Shown here: one piece after another, positions 25,801-41,480 of the stretch | Numbering within the stretch: position 1 is the stretch's first letter | How the letters are laid out: each line of letters opens with the position of its first letter | DNA from: Paragorgia papillata | Lineage: Eukaryota > Cnidaria > Anthozoa > Scleralcyonacea > Coralliidae | DNA length: 64,000 nt | Reading direction: 5' to 3' | Assembly (NCBI GenBank): GCA_035771165.1 | Contig: JAWNZC010000301.1 | Span: 124,001-188,000 of the forward strand | Translations under genes and position numbers: made by a program | Notes under the pieces: model-generated | The model's input: the letters and a program-made list of their open reading frames with translations, nothing else | The model's database searches: none | What the model was told of the DNA's origin: nothing

Positions 25801-28800
25801 CAAATTATCGGTGAAAATGATGTTTCTGACCAGAAATTAGGAAAACAACACATTTGGAATGATTCCCTCAACTTTCCAATTTTGCCACGTTCAAAATGTT
25901 GAAAAACGCTGATCTCGCCATTCTGAGTCGAAAAAAGTTTTTTGCCGAATAGGATTCCAAATGCCAAATTATCGGTGAAAATGATGTTTCAAACCAGAAA
26001 CGAGCAAAACAACACATTTGGAATGATTCCCTCAACAACAAAAATTTTAGCAGTTTTGCCACGTTCAAAATGTTGAAAAACGCTTATCTCACCATTCTGA
26101 GTCGAAAAAATTTTTTTCCCGAATAAGACTCCAAGTGCCAAATTATCGGTGAAAATGATGTTTCAAACCAGAAACTAGCAAAACAACACATTTGGAATGA
26201 TTCCCTTTTGGCAGTTTTGCCACGTTCAAAATGTTGAAAAACGCTGATCTGGCCATTCTGAGTCGAAAAAAGTTTTTTGCCGAATAGGACTCCAAATGCC
26301 AAATTATCGGTGAAAATGATGTTTCTGACCAGAAACTAGCAAAACAACACATTTGGAATGATTCCCTCAACTTTCCAATTTTACCACGTTCAAAATGTTG
26401 AAAAACACTTATCTCGCCATTCTGAGTCGAAAAAAGTTTTTTGCCGAATAGGACTCCAAATGCCAAATTATCGGTGAAAATGATGTTTCAAACCAGAAAC
26501 GAGCAAAACAACACATTTGGAATGATTCCCTCAACAACACCAATTTTAGCAGTTTTGCCACGTTCAAAATGTTGAAAAACGCTTATCTCACCATTCTGAG
26601 TCGAAAAAAGTTTTTTGCCGAATAGGACTCCAAATGCCAAATTATCGGTGAAAATGATGTTTCTGACCAGAAACTAGCAAAACAACACATTTGGAATGAT
26701 TCCCTCAACTTTTCAATTTTGGCAGTTTTGCCACGTTCAAAATGTTGAAAAACGCTTATCTCACCATTCTGAGTCGAAAAAAGTTTTTTCCCGAATAAGA
26801 CTCCAAGTGCCAAATTATCGGTGAAAATGATGTTTCTGACCAGAAACGAGCAAAACAACACATTTGGAATAATTCCCTCAACAACACCAATTTTAGCAGT
26901 TTTGCCAGGTTCAAATGTTGAAAAACGTTTATCTCGCCAGTCTGAGTCGAAAAAAGTTTTTCTCCGAATAAAACTCCAAGTGCCAAATTATCGGTGAAAA
27001 TGATGTTTCTGACCAGAAATTAGGAAAACAACACATTTGGAATGATTCCCTCAACTTTCCAATTTTGCCACGTTCAAAATGTTGAAAAACGCTGATCTCG
27101 CCATTCTGAGACGAAAAAAGTTTTTTGCCGAATAGGATTCCAAATGCCAAATTATCGGTGAAAATGATGTTTCAAACCAGAAACGAGCAAAACAACACAT
27201 TTGGAATGATTCCCTCAACAACACCAATTTTAGCAGTTTTGCCACGTTCAAAATGTTGAAAAACGCTTATCTCACCATTCTGAGTCGAAAAAAGTTTTTT
27301 CCCGAATAAGACTCCAAATGCCAAATTATCGGTGAAAATGATGTTTCTGACCAGAAACTAGCAAAACAACACATTTGGAATGATTCCCTCAACTTTTCAA
27401 TTTTGGCAGTTTTGCCACGTTCAAAATGTTGAAAAACGCTTATCTCACCATTCTGAGTCGAAAAAAGTTTTTCACCGAATAAGACTCCAAGTGCCAAATT
27501 ATAGGTGAAAATGATGTTTCTGACCAGAAAGGAGCAAAACAACACATTTGGAATAATTCCCTCAACAACACCAATTTTAGCAGTTTTGCCACGTTCAAAT
27601 GTTGAAAAACGTTTATCTCGCCAGTCTAAGTCGAAAAAAGTTTTTTACCGAATAAGACTCCAAGTGCCAAATTATCGGTGAAAATGATGTTTCTGACCAG
27701 AAATTAGGAAAACAACACATTTGGAATGATTCCCTCAACTTTCCAATTTTGCACGTTCAAAATGTTGAAAAACGCTGATCTCGCCATTCTGAGTCGAAAA
27801 AAGTTTTTTGCCGAATAGGATTCCAAATGCCAAATTATCGGTGAAAATGATGTTTCAAACCAGAAACGAGCAAAACAACACATTTGGAATGATTCCCTCA
27901 ACAACAAAAATTTTAGCAGTTTTGCCACGTTCAAAATGTTGAAAAACGCTTATCTCACCATTCTGAGTCGAAAAAAGTTTTTTCCCGAATAAGACTCCAA
28001 GTGCCAAATTATCGGTGAAAATGATGTTTCAAACCAGAAACTAGCAAAACAACACGTTTGGAATGATTCCCTCAAAATTTCAATTTTGGCAGTTTTGCCA
28101 CGTTCAAAATGTTGAAAAACGCTTATCTCACCATTCTGAGTCGAAAAAAGTTTTTCACCGAATAAGACTCCAAGTGCCAAATTATAGGTGAAAATGATGT
28201 TTCTGACCAGAAAGGAGCAAAACAACACATTTGGAATAATTCCCTCAACAACACCAATTTTAGCAGTTTTGCCACGTTCAAATGTTGAAAAACGTTTATC
28301 TCGCCAGTCTAAGTCGAAAAAAGTTTTTTACCGAATAAGACTCCAAGTGCCAAATTATCGGTGAAAATGATGTTTCTGACCAGAAATTAGGAAAACAACA
28401 CATTTGGAATGATTCCCTCAACTTTCCAATTTTGCCACGTTCAAAATGTTGAAAAACGCTGATCTCGCCATTCTGAGTCGAAAAAAGTTTTTTGCCGAAT
28501 AGGATTCCAAATGCCAAATTATCGGTGAAAATGATGTTTCAAACCAGAAACGAGCAAAACAACACATTTGGAATGATTCCCTCAACAACAAAAATTTTAG
28601 CAGTTTTGCCACGTTCAAAATGTTGAAAAACGCTTATCTCACCATTCTGTGTCGAAAAAAGTTTTTTCCCGAATAAGGCTCCAAGTGCCAAATTATCGGT
28701 GAAAATGATGTTTCAAACCAGAAACTAGCAAAACAACACGTTTGGAATGATTCCCTCAAAATTTCAATTTTGGCAGTTTTGCCATGTTCAAATGTTGAAA

Positions 28801-31800
28801 AACGCTTATCTTGCCATTCTGAGTCGAAAAAAGTTTTTTTCCGAATAAGACTCCAAGTGCCAAATTATCGGTGAAAATGATGTTTCTGACCAGAAACTAG
28901 CAAAACAACACATTTGGAATGATTCCCTAAACTTTTCAATTTTGGCAGTTTGCCACGTTCAAAATGTTGAAAAATGCTTATCTCACCATTCTGAGTCGAA
29001 AAAAGTTTTTTCACCGAATAAGACTCCAAGTGCCAAATTATCGGTGAAAATGATGTTTCTGACCAGAAACGAGCAAAACAACACATTTGGAATAATTCCC
29101 TCAACAACACCAATTTTAGCAGTTTTGCCACGTTCAAATGTTGAAAAACGTTTATCTCGCCAGTCTGAGTCGAAAAAAGTTTTTTCCCGAATAAGACTCC
29201 AAGTGCCAAATTATCGGTGAAAATGATGTTTCTGACCAGAAACTAGGAAAACAACACATTTGGAATGATTCCCTCAACTTTCCAATTTTGCCACGTTCAA
29301 AATGTTGAAAAACGCTTATCTCGCCATTCTGAGTCGAAAAAAGTTTTTTGCCGAATAGGACTCCAAATGCCAAATTATCGGTGAAAATGATGTTTCAAAC
29401 CAGAAACGAGCAAAACAACACATTTGGAATGATTCCCTCAACAACACCAATTTTAGCAGTTTTGCCACGTTCAAATGTTGAAAAACGTTTATCTCGCCAG
29501 TCTGAGTCGAAAAAAGTTTTTCTCCGAATAAAACTCCAAGTGCCAAATTATCGGTGAAAATGATGTTTCTGACCAGAAATTAGGAAAACAACACATTTGG
29601 AATGATTCCCTCAACTTTCCAATTTTGCCACGTTCAAAATGTTTGAAAAACGCTGATCTCGCCATTCTGAGTCGAAAAAAGTTTTTTGCCGAATAGGATT
29701 CCAAATGCCAAATTATCGGTGAAAATGATGTTTCAAACCAGAAACGAGCAAAACAACACATTTGGAATGATTCCCTCAACAACAAAAATTTTAGCAGTTT
29801 TGCCACGTTCAAAATGTTGAAAAACGCTTATCTCACCATTCTGAGTCGAAAAAAAAGTTTTTTTTCCCGAATAAGACTCCAAGTGCCAAATTATCGGTGA
29901 AAATGATGTTTCAAACCAGAAACTAGCAAAACAACACGTTTGGAATGATTCCCTCAAAATTTCAATTTTGGCAGTTTTGCCATGTTCAAATGTTGAAAAA
30001 CGCTTATCTCGCCATTCTGAGTCGAAAAAAGTTTTTTTCCGAATAAGACTCCAAGTGCCAAATTATCGGTGAAAATGATGTTTCTGACCAGAAACTAGCA
30101 AAACAACACATTTGGAATGATTCCCTCAACTTTTCAATTTTGGCAGTTTTGCCACGTTCAAAATGTTGAAAAACGCTTATCTCACCATTCTGAGTCGAAA
30201 AAAGTTTTTACCGAATAAGACTCCAAGTGCCAAATTATCGGTGAAAATGATGTTTCTGACCAGAAACTAGCAAAACAACACATTTGGAATGATTCCCTCA
30301 ACTTTTCAATTTTGCCACCTTCAAAATGTTGAAAAACGCTGATCTGGCCATTCTGAGTCGAAAAAAGTTTTTTGCCGAATAGGACTCCAAATGCCAAATT
30401 ATCGGTGAAAATGATGTTTCTGACCAGAAACTAGGAAAACAACACATTTGGAATGATTCCCTCAACTTTTCAATTTTGGCAGTTTTGCCACGTTCAAATG
30501 TTGAAAAACGTTTATCTCGCCAGTCTGAGTCGAAAAAAGTTTTTCTCCGAATAAAACTCCAAGTGCCAAATTATCGGTGAAAATGATGTTTCTGACCAGA
30601 AATTAGGAAAACAACACATTTGGAATGATTCCCTCAACTTTCCAATTTTGCCACGTTCAAAATGTTGAAAAACGCTGATCTCGCCATTCTGAGTCGAAAA
30701 AAGTTTTTTGCCGAATAGGATTCCAAATGCCAAATTATCGGTGAAAATGATGTTTCAAACCAGAAACGAGCAAAACAACACATTTGGAATGATTCCCTCA
30801 ACAACAAAAATTTTAGCAGTTTTGCCACGTTCAAAATGTTGAAAAACGCTTATCTCACCATTCTGAGTCGAAAAAAGTTTTTTCCCGAATAAGACTCCAA
30901 GTGCCAAATTATCGGTGAAAATGATGTTTCAAACCAGAAACTAGCAAAACAACACGTTTGGAATGATTCCCTCAAAATTTCAATTTTGGCAGTTTTGCCA
31001 TGTTCAAATGTTGAAAAACGCTTATCTCGCCATTCTGAGTCGAAAAAAGTTTTTTTCCGAATAAGACTCCAAGTGCCAAATTATCGGTGAAAATGATATT
31101 TCTGACCAGAAACTAGCAAAACAACACATTTGGAATGATTCCCTCAAATTTTCAATTTTGGCAGTTTTGCCGCGTTCAAAATGTTGAAAAACGCTTATCT
31201 CACCATTCTGAGTCGAAAAAAGTTTTTACCCGAATAAGACTCCAAGTGCCAAATTATCGGTGAAAATGATGTTTCTGACCAGAAACTAGCAAAACAACAC
31301 ATTTGGAATGATTCCCTCAACTTTTCAATTTTGCCACCTTCAAAATGTTGAAAAACGCTGATCTGGCCATTCTGAGTCGAAAAAAGTTTTTTGCCGAATA
31401 GGACTCCAAATGCCAAATTATCGGTGAAAATGATGTTTCTGACCAGAAACTAGGAAAACAACACGTTTGAATTGATTCCCTCAACTTTCCAATTTTGCCA
31501 CGTTCAAAATGTTGAAAAAGGCTTATCTCGCCATTCTGAGTCGAAAAAAGTTTTTTTCCGAATAAGACTCCAAATGCCAAATTATCGGTGAAAATGATGT
31601 TTCGGACCAGAAACTAGCAAAACAACACATTTGGAATGATTCCCTCAACTTTTCAATTTTAACATTTTTGCCACGTTCAAATGTTGAAAAACGCTTATCT
31701 CACCATTCTGAGTCGAAAAAAGTTTTTTTCCGAATAAGACTCCAAGTGCCAAATTATCGGTGAAAATTATGTTTCTGACCAGAAACTAGCAAAACAACAC

Positions 31801-32499
31801 ATTTGGAATGATTCCCTCAACTTTTCAATTTTGCCACGTTCAAAATGTTGAAAAACGCTTATCTCACCATTCTGAGTCGAAAAAAGTTTTTTGCCGAATA
31901 GGACTCCAAATGGCAAATTATCGGTGAAAATGATGTTTCTGACCAGAAACTAGCAAAACAACACATTTGGAATGATTCCCTCAACAACACCAATTTTAGC
32001 AGTTTTGCCACGTTCAAATGTTGAAAAACGTTTATCTCGCCAGTCTGAGTCGAAAAAAGTTTTTCTCCGAATAAAACTCCAAGTGCCAAATTATCGGTGA
32101 AAATGATGTTTCTGACCAGAAATTAGGAAAACAACACATTTGGAATGATTCCCTCAACTTTCCAATTTTGCCACGTTCAAAATGTTGAAAAACGCTGATC
32201 TCGCCATTCTGAGTCGAAAAAAGTTTTTTGCCGAATAGGATTCCAAATGCCAAATTATCGGTGAAAATGATGTTTCAAACCAGAAACGAGCAAAACAACA
32301 CATTTGGAATGATTCCCTCAAAATTTCAATTTTGGCAGTTTTGCCATGTTCAAATGTTGAAAAACGCTTATCTCACCATTCTGAGTCGAAAAAAGTTTTT
32401 TTCCGAATAAGACTCCAAGTGCCAAATTATCGGTGAAAAATGATGTTTCTGACCAGAAACGAGCAAAACAACACATTTGGAATGATTCCCTCAACTTTT

Positions 32500-35400
32500 C
32501 AATTTTGCCACCTTCAAAATGTTGAAAAACGCTGATCTGGCCATTCTGAGTCGAAAAAAGTTTTTTGCCGAAATAGGACTCCAAATGCCAAATTATCGGT
32601 GAAAATGATGTTTCTGACCAGAAACTAGGAAAACAACACGTTTGAATTGATTCCCTCAACTTTCCAATTTTTGCCACGTTCAAAATGTTGAAAAAGGCTT
32701 ATCTCGCCATTCTGAGTCGAAAAAAGTTTTTTTTCCAAATAAGACTCCAAATGCCAAATTATCGGTGAAAATGATGTTTCGGAACAGAAACTAGCAAAAC
32801 AACACATTTGGAATGATTCCGTCAACTTTTGAATTTTAACATTTTTGCCACGTTCAAATGTTGAAAAAACGCTTATCTCACCATTCTGAGTCGAAAAAAG
32901 TTTTTTTCTGAAATAAACCTCCAAATGCTAAATTATCGGTGAAAATGATGTTTCTGACCTGAAACTAGCAAAACAACACATTTGAAATGATTCCCTCAAC
33001 TTTTCAATTTTGGCAGTTTTGCCACGTTCAAAATGTTGAAAAACGCTTATCTCACCATTCTGAGTCAAAATTTTCTGAAATAAGGCTCCAATGCCAAATT
33101 ATCGGTGAAAATGATGTTTCTGACCAGAAACTAGCAAAACAACACATTTGGAATGATTCCCTCAACTTTTCAATTTTGGCAGTTTTGCCACGTTCAAAAT
33201 GTTGAAAAACGCTTATCTCGCCATTCTGAGTCGAAAAAACTTTTTTTTCCGAATAAGACTCCAAATGCCAAATTATCGGTGAAAATTATTTTTCTAACCG
33301 AAACTAGCAAAACTTAACATTTGGAATGATTCCCTCAACTTTCCAATTTTGGCAGTTTTGCCACGTTCAAAATGTTGAAAAACGCTTATCTCACCATTCT
33401 GAGTCGAAAAAAGTTTTTTTCTGAAATAAACCTCCAAATGCTAAATTATCGGTGAAAATGATGTTTCTGACCTGAAACTAGCAAAACAACACATTTGAAA
33501 TGATTCCCTCAACTTTTCAATTTTGGCAGTTTTGCCACGTTCAAAATGTTGAAAAAACGCTTATCTCGCCAATCTGAGTCGAAAAAACTTTTTTTCCGAA
33601 TAAGACTCCAAATGCCAAATTATCGGTGAAAATTATGTTTCTAACCAGAAACTAGCAAAACATAACATTTGGAATGATTCCCTCAACTTTCCAATTTTGG
33701 CAATTTTGCCACGTTCAAAATGTTGAAAAACGCTTATCTCACCATTCTGAGTCGAAAAAAGTTTTTTTCTGAAATAAAGCTCCAAATGCTAAATTATCGG
33801 TGAAAATGATGTTTCTGACCTGAAACTAGCAAAACAACACATTTGAAATGATTCCCTCAACTTTTCAATTTTGGCAGTTTTGCCACGTTCAAAATGTTGA
33901 AAACGCTTATCTCACCATTGTGAGTCGAAAAAAGTTTTTTTTCTGAAATAAGGCTCCAAATGCCAAATTATCGGTGAATATGATGTTTCTGACCAGAAAC
34001 TAGCAAAACAACACATTTGAAATGATTCCCTCAACTTTTCAATTTTGGCAGTTTTGCCACGTTCAAAATGTTGAAAAACGCTTATCTCGTCATTCTGAGT
34101 CGAAAAAACTTTTTTCCGAATAAGACTCCAAATGCCAAATTATCGGTGAAAATTATGTTTCTAACCAGAAACTAGCAAAACATAACATTTGGAATGATTC
34201 CCTCAACTTTCCAATTTTGGCAGTTTTGCCACGTTCAAAATGTTGAAAAACGCTTATCTCACCATTCTGAGTCGAAAAAAAGTTTTTTTCTGAAATAAAG
34301 CTCCAAATGCTAAATTATCGGTGAAAATGATGTTTCTGACCTGAAACTAGCAAAACAACACATTTGAAATGATTCCCTCAACTTTTCAATTTTGGCAGTT
34401 TTGCCACGTTCAAAATGTTGAAAAACGCTTATCTCACCATTCTGAGTCGAAAAAAGTTTTTTTCTGAAATAAAGCTCCAAATGCTAAATTATCGGTGAAA
34501 ATGATGTTTCTGACCAGAAACTAGCAAAACAACACATTTGGAATGATTCCCTCAACTTTTCAATTTTGGCAGTTTTGCCACGTTCAAAATGTTGAAAAAC
34601 GCTTATCTCGCCATTCTGAGTCGAAAAAAAGTTTTTTTTCTGAAATAAACCTCCAAATGCTAAATTATCGGTGAAAATGATGTTTCGGACCAGAAACTAG
34701 CAAAACAACACATTTGGAATGATTCCCTCAACTTTTCAATTTTTAACATTTTTGCCACGTTCAAAATGTTGAAAAACGCTTATCTCACCATTCTGAGTCG
34801 AAAAAGTTTTTTCCGAATAAGACTCCAAGTGCCAAATTATCGGTGAAAATTATGTTTCTGACCAGAAACTAGCAAAACAACACATTTGGAATGATTCCCT
34901 CAACTTTTCAATTTTGCCACGTTCAAAATGTTGAAAAACGCTTATCTCACCATTCTGAGTCGAAAAAAGTTTTTTGCCGAATAGGACTCCAAATGGCAAA
35001 ATTATCGGTGAAAAATTATGTTTCTGACCAGAAACTAGCAAAACAACACATTTGGAATGATTCCCTCAACAACACCAATTTTAGCAGTTTTGCCACGTTC
35101 AAATGTTGAAAAACGTTTATCTCGCCAGTCTGAGTCGAAAAAAGTTTTTCTCCGAATAAAACTCCAAGTGCCAAATTATCGGTGAAAATGATGTTTCTGA
35201 CCAGAAATTAGGAAAACAACACATTTGGAATGATTCCCTCAACTTTCCAATTTTGCCACGTTCAAAATGTTGAAAAACGCTGATCTCGCCATTCTGAGTC
35301 GAAAAAAGTTTTTTGCCGAATAGGATTCCAAATGCCAAATTATCGGTGAAAATGATGTTTCAAACCAGAAACGAGCAAAACAACACATTTGGAATGATTC

Positions 35401-38400
35401 CCTCAAAATTTCAATTTTGGCAGTTTTGCCATGTTCAAAATGTTGAAAAACGCTTATCTCACCATTCTGAGTCGAAAAAAGTTTTTTTTCCCGAATAAGA
35501 CTCCAAGTGCCAAATTATCGGTGAAAATTATGTTTCTGACCAGAAACTAGCAAAACAACACATTTGGAATGATTCCCTCAACTTTTCAATTTTGCCACGT
35601 TCAAAATGTTGAAAAACGCTTATCTCACCATTCTGAGTCGAAAAAAGTTTTTTGCCGAATAGGACTCCAAATGGCAAATTATCGGTGAAAATGATGTTTC
35701 TGACCAGAAACTAGCAAAACAACACATTTGGAATGATTCCCTCAACAACAAAATTTTAGCAGTTTTTGCCACGTTCAAAATGTTGAAAAAACGCTTATCT
35801 CACCATTCTGAGTCGAAAAAAGTTTTTTTCCCGAATAAGACTCCAAGTGCCAAATTATCGGTGAAAATGATGTTTTCAAACCAGAAACTAGCAAAACAAC
35901 ACATTGGAATGATTCCCTCAAATTTCAATTTTTGGCAGTTTTTGCCATGTTCAAATGTTGAAAAAACGCTTATCTCGCCATTCTGAGTCGAAAAAAAGTT
36001 TTTTTCCGAATAAGACTCCAAGTGCCAAATTATCGGTGAAAATGATATTTCTGACCAGAAACTAGCAAAACAACACATTTGGAATGATTCCCTCAACTTT
36101 TCAATTTTGCCACCTTCAAAATGTTGAAAAAGGCTTATCTCGCCATTCTGAGTCGAAAAAATTTTTTTTCCGAATAAGACTCCAAATGCCAAATTATCGG
36201 TGAAAATGATGTTTCGGACCAGAAACTAGCAAAACAACACATTTGGAATGATTCCCTCAACTTTTCAATTTTAACATTTTTTGCCACGTTCAAATGTTGA
36301 AAAACGCTTATCTCACCATTCTGAGTCGAAAAAAGTTTTTTTCCGAATAAGACTCCAAGTGCCAAATTATCGGTGAAAATTATGTTTCTGACCAGAAACT
36401 AGCAAAACAACACATTTGGAATGATTCCCTCAACTTTTCAATTTTGCCACGTTCAAAATGTTGAAAAACGCTTATCTCACCATTCTGAGTCGAAAAAAAG
36501 TTTTTTGCCGAATAGGACTCCAAATGGCAAATTATCGGTGAAAATGATGTTTCTGACCAGAAACTAGCAAAACAACACATTTGGAATGATTCCCTCAACA
36601 ACACCAATTTTAGCAGTTTTGCCACGTTCAAAATGTTGAAAAACGTTTATCTCGCCAGTCTGAGTCGAAAAAAGTATTTCTCCGAATAAAACTCCAAGTG
36701 CCAAATTATCGGTGAAAATGATGTTTCTGACCAGAAATTAGGAAAAACAACACATTTGGAATGATTCCCTCAACTTTCCAATTTTGCCACGTTCAAAATG
36801 TTGAAAAACGCTGATCTCGCCATTCTGAGTCGAAAAAAGTTTTTTGCCGAATAGGATTCCAAATGCCAAATTATCGGTGAAAATGATGTTTCAAACCAGA
36901 AACGAGCAAAACAACACATTTGGAATGATTCCCTCAAAATTTCAATTTTGGCAGTTTTGCCATGTTCAAATGTTGAAAAACGCTTATCTCACCATTCTGA
37001 GTCGAAAAAAGTTTTTTTCCGAATAAGACTCCAAGTGCCAAATTATCGGTGAAAATTATGTTTCTGACCAGAAACTAGCAAAACAACACATTTGGAATGA
37101 TTCCCTCAACTTTTCAATTTTGCCACGTTCAAAATGTTGAAAAACGCTTATCTCACCATTCTGAGTCGAAAAAAGTTTTTTGCCGAATAGGACTCCAAAT
37201 GGCAAATTATCGGTGAAAATGATGTTTCTGACCAGAAACTAGCAAAACAACACATTTGGAATGATTCCCTCAACAACAAAAATTTTAGCAGTTTTGCCAC
37301 GTTCAAAATGTTGAAAAACGCTTATCTCACCATTCTGAGTCGAAAAAAGTTTTTTCCCGAATAAGACTCCAAGTGCCAAATTATCGGTGAAAATGATGTT
37401 TCAAACCAGAAACTAGCAAAACAACACGTTTGGAATGATTCCCTCAAAATTTCAATTTTGGCAGTTTTGCCATGTTCAAATGTTGAAAAACGCTTATCTC
37501 GCCATTCTGAGTCGAAAAAAGTTTTTTTCCGAATAAGACTCCAAGTGCCAAATTATCGGTGAAAATGATATTTCTGACCAGAAACTAGCAAAACAACACA
37601 TTTGGAATGATTCCCTCAACTTTTCAATTTTGCCACCTTCAAAATGTTGAAAAAGGCTTATCTCGCCATTCTGAGTCGAAAAAATTTTTTTTCCGAATAA
37701 GACTCCAAATGCCAAATTATCGGTGAAAATGATGTTTCGGACCAGAAACTAGCAAAACAACACATTTGGAATGATTCCCTCAACTTTTCAATTTTAACAT
37801 TTTTGCCACGTTCAAATGTTGAAAAACGCTTATCTCACCATTCTGAGTCGAAAAAAGTTTTTTTCCGAATAAGACTCCAAGTGCCAAATTATCGGTGAAA
37901 ATTATGTTTCTGACCAGAAACTAGCAAAACAACACATTTGGAATGATTCCCTCAACTTTTCAATTTTGCCACGTTCAAAATGTTGAAAAACGCTTATCTC
38001 GCCATTCTGAGTCGAAAAAAGTTTTTTGCCGAATAGGACTCCAAATGCCAAATTATCGGTGAAAATGATGTTTCTGACCAGAAACTAGCAAAACAACACA
38101 TTTGGAATGATTCCCTCAACAACACCAATTTTAGCAGTTTTGCCACGTTCAAATGTTGAAAAACGTTTATCTCGCCAGTCTGAGTCGAAAAAAGTTTTTT
38201 TCCGAATAAGACTCCAAGTGCCAAATTATCGGTGAAAATGATGTTTCTGACCAGAAACTAGGAAAACAACACATTTGGAATGATTCCCTCAACTTTCCAA
38301 TTTTGCCACGTTCAAAATGTTGAAAAACGCTTATCTCGCCATTCTGAGTCGAAAATTTTTTTTTGCCGAATAGGACTCCAAATGCCAAATTATCGGTGAA

Positions 38401-41400
38401 AATGATGTTTCAAACCAGAAACGGAGCAAAACAACACATTTGGAATGATTCCCTCAAATTCAATTTTGGCAGTTTTGCCATGTTCAAATGTTGAAAAAAC
38501 GCTTATCTCACCATTCTGAGTCGAAAAAAGTTTTTTTCCGAATAAGACTCCAAGTGCCAAATTATCGGTGAAAATGATGTTTCTGACCAGAAACGAGCAA
38601 AACAACACATTTGGAATGATTCCCTCAACTTTTCAATTTTGCCACCTTCAAAATGTTGAAAAACGCTGATCTGGCCATTCTGAGTCGAAAAAAGTTTTTT
38701 GCCGAATAGGACTCCAAATGCCAAATTATCGGTGAAAATGATGTTTCTGACCAGAAACTAGGAAAACAACACGTTTGAATTGATTCCCTCAACTTTCCAA
38801 TTTTGCCACGTTCAAAATGTTGAAAAAGGCTTATCTCGCCATTCTGAGTCGAAAAAAGTTTTTTTCCAAATAAGACTCCAAATGCCAAATTATCGGTGAA
38901 AATGATGTTTCGGAACAGAAACTAGCAAAACAACACATTTGGAATGATTCCGTCAACTTTTGAATTTTAACATTTTTGCCACGTTCAAATGTTGAAAAAC
39001 GCTTATCTCACCATTCTGAGTCGAAAAAAGTTTTTTTCTGAAATAAAGCTCCAAATGCTAATTTATTGGTGAAAATGATGTTTCTGACCTGAAACTCGCA
39101 AAACAACACATTTGAAATGATTCCCTCAACTTTCCAATTTTGGCAGTTTTGCCATGTTCAAAATGTTGAAAAACGCTTATCTCACCATTCTGAGTCAAAA
39201 TTTTCTGAAATAAGGCTCCAATGCCAAATTATCGGTGAAAATGATGTTTCTGACCAGAAACTAGCAAAACAACACATTTGGAATGATTCCCTCAACTTTT
39301 CAATTTTGGCAGTTTTGCCACGTTCAAAATGTTGAAAAACGCTTATCTCGTCATTCTGAGTCGAAAAAACTTTTTTTTCCGAATAAGACTCCAAATGCCA
39401 AATTATCGGTGAAAATTATGTTTCTAACCGAAACTAGCAAAACTTAACATTTGGAATGATTCCCTCAACTTTCCAATTTTGGCAGTTTTGCCATGTTCAA
39501 AATGTTGAAAAACGCTTATCTCACCATTCTGAGTCGAAAAAAGTTTTTTTCTGAAATAAACCTCCAAATGCTAAATTATCGGTGAAAATGATGTTTCTGA
39601 CCAGAAACTAGCAAAACAACACATTTGAAATGATTCCCTCAACTTTTCAATTTTGGCAGTTTTGCCACGTTCAAAATGTTGAAAAACGCTTATCTCGCCA
39701 TTCTGAGTCGAAAAAACTTTTTTTTCTGAATAAGACTCCAAATGCCAAATTATCGGTGAAAATTATGTTTCTAACCAGAAACTAGCAAAAGATAACATTT
39801 GGAATGATTCCCTCAACTTTCCAATTTTGGCAGTTTTGCCACGTTCAAAATGTTGAAAAACGCTTATCTCGCCATTCTGAGTCGAAAAAAGTTTTTTTTC
39901 TGAAATAAGGCTCCAAATGCCAAATTATCGGTGAATATGATGTTTCTGACCAGAAACTAGCAAAACAACACATTTGAAATGATTCCCTCAACTTTTCAAT
40001 TTTGGCAGTTTTTGCCACGTTCAAAATGTTGAAAAACGCTTATCTCACCATTCTGAGTCGAAAAAAGTTTTTTTCTGAAATAAACCTCCAAATGCTAAAT
40101 TATCGGTGAAAATGATGTTTCTGACCTGAAACTAGCAAAACAACACATTTGAAATGATTCCCTCAACTTTTCAATTTTGGCAGTTTTGCCACGTTCAAAA
40201 TGTTGAAAAACGCTTATCTCGTCATTCTGAGTCGAAAAAACTTTTTTTTCCGAATAAGACTCCAAATGCCAAATTATCGGTGAAAATTATGTTTCTAACC
40301 AGAAACTAGCAAAACATAACATTTGGAATGATTCCCTCAACTTTCCAATTTTGGCAATTTTGCCACGTTCAAAATGTTGAAAAACGCTTATCTCACCATT
40401 CTGAGTCGAAAAAAGTTTTTTTCTGAAATAAAGCTCCAAATGCTAAATTATCGGTGAAAATGATGTTTCTGACCTGAAACTAGCAAAACAACACATTTGA
40501 AATGATTCCCTCAACTTTTCAATTTTGGCAGTTTTGCCACGTTCAAAATGTTGAAAAACGCTTATCTCACCATTCTGAGTCGAAAAAAGTTTTTTTCTGA
40601 AATAAAGCTCCAAATGCTAAATTATCGGTGAAAATGATGTTTCTAACCAGAAACTAGCAAAACAACACATTTGGAATGATTCCCTCAGCTTTTCAATTTT
40701 GGCAGTTTTGCCACGTTCAAAATGTTGAAAAACGCTTATCTCGCCATTCTGAGTCGAAAAAAAGTTTTTTTCTGAAATAAACCTCCAAATGCTAAATTAT
40801 CGGTGAAAATGATGTTTCGGACCAGAAACTAGCAAAACAACACATTTGGAATGATTCCCTCAACTTTTCAATTTTAACATTTTTGCCACGTTCAAATGTT
40901 GAAAAACGCTTATCTCACCATTCTGAGTCGAAAAAAAGTTTTTTTCTGAAATAAACCTCCAAGTGCCAAATTATCGGTGAAAATTATGTTTCTGACCAGA
41001 AACTAGCAAAACAACACATTTGGAATGATTCCCTCAACTTTTCAATTTTGCCACGTTCAAAATGTTGAAAAACGCTTATCTCACCATTCTGAGTCGAAAA
41101 AAGTTTTTTGCCGAATAGGACTCCAAATGGCAAATTATCGGTGAAAATTATGTTTCTGACCAGAAACTAGCAAAACAACACATTTGGAATGATTCCCTCA
41201 ACAACACCAATTTTAGCAGTTTTGCCACGTTCAAATGTTGAAAAACGTTTATCTCGCCAGTCTGAGTCGAAAAAAGTTTTTCTCCGAATAAAACTCCAAG
41301 TGCCAAATTATCGGTGAAAATGATGTTTCTGACCAGAAATTAGGAAAACAACACATTTGGAATGATTCCCTCAACTTTCCAATTTTGGCAGTTTTGCCAC

Positions 41401-41480
41401 GTTCAAAATGTTGAAAAACGCTGATCTCGCCATTCTGAGTCGAAAAAAGTTTTTTGCCGAATAGGATTCCAAATGCCAAA
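32500..41480. repeat. ~6.13-kb higher-order duplication with a diverged monomer subfamily
   Basis: The stretch at about 32650-35340 recurs at about 38780-41480 (offset ~6130 bp). It contains a distinct monomer type with ctgaaataaacctcc, atgctaaattatcgg and tctgacctgaaac, and a shortened unit with gagtcaaaattttctg at about 33060 and 39190. These monomers are more divergent from the array than those on either side. Confidence 0.75.
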
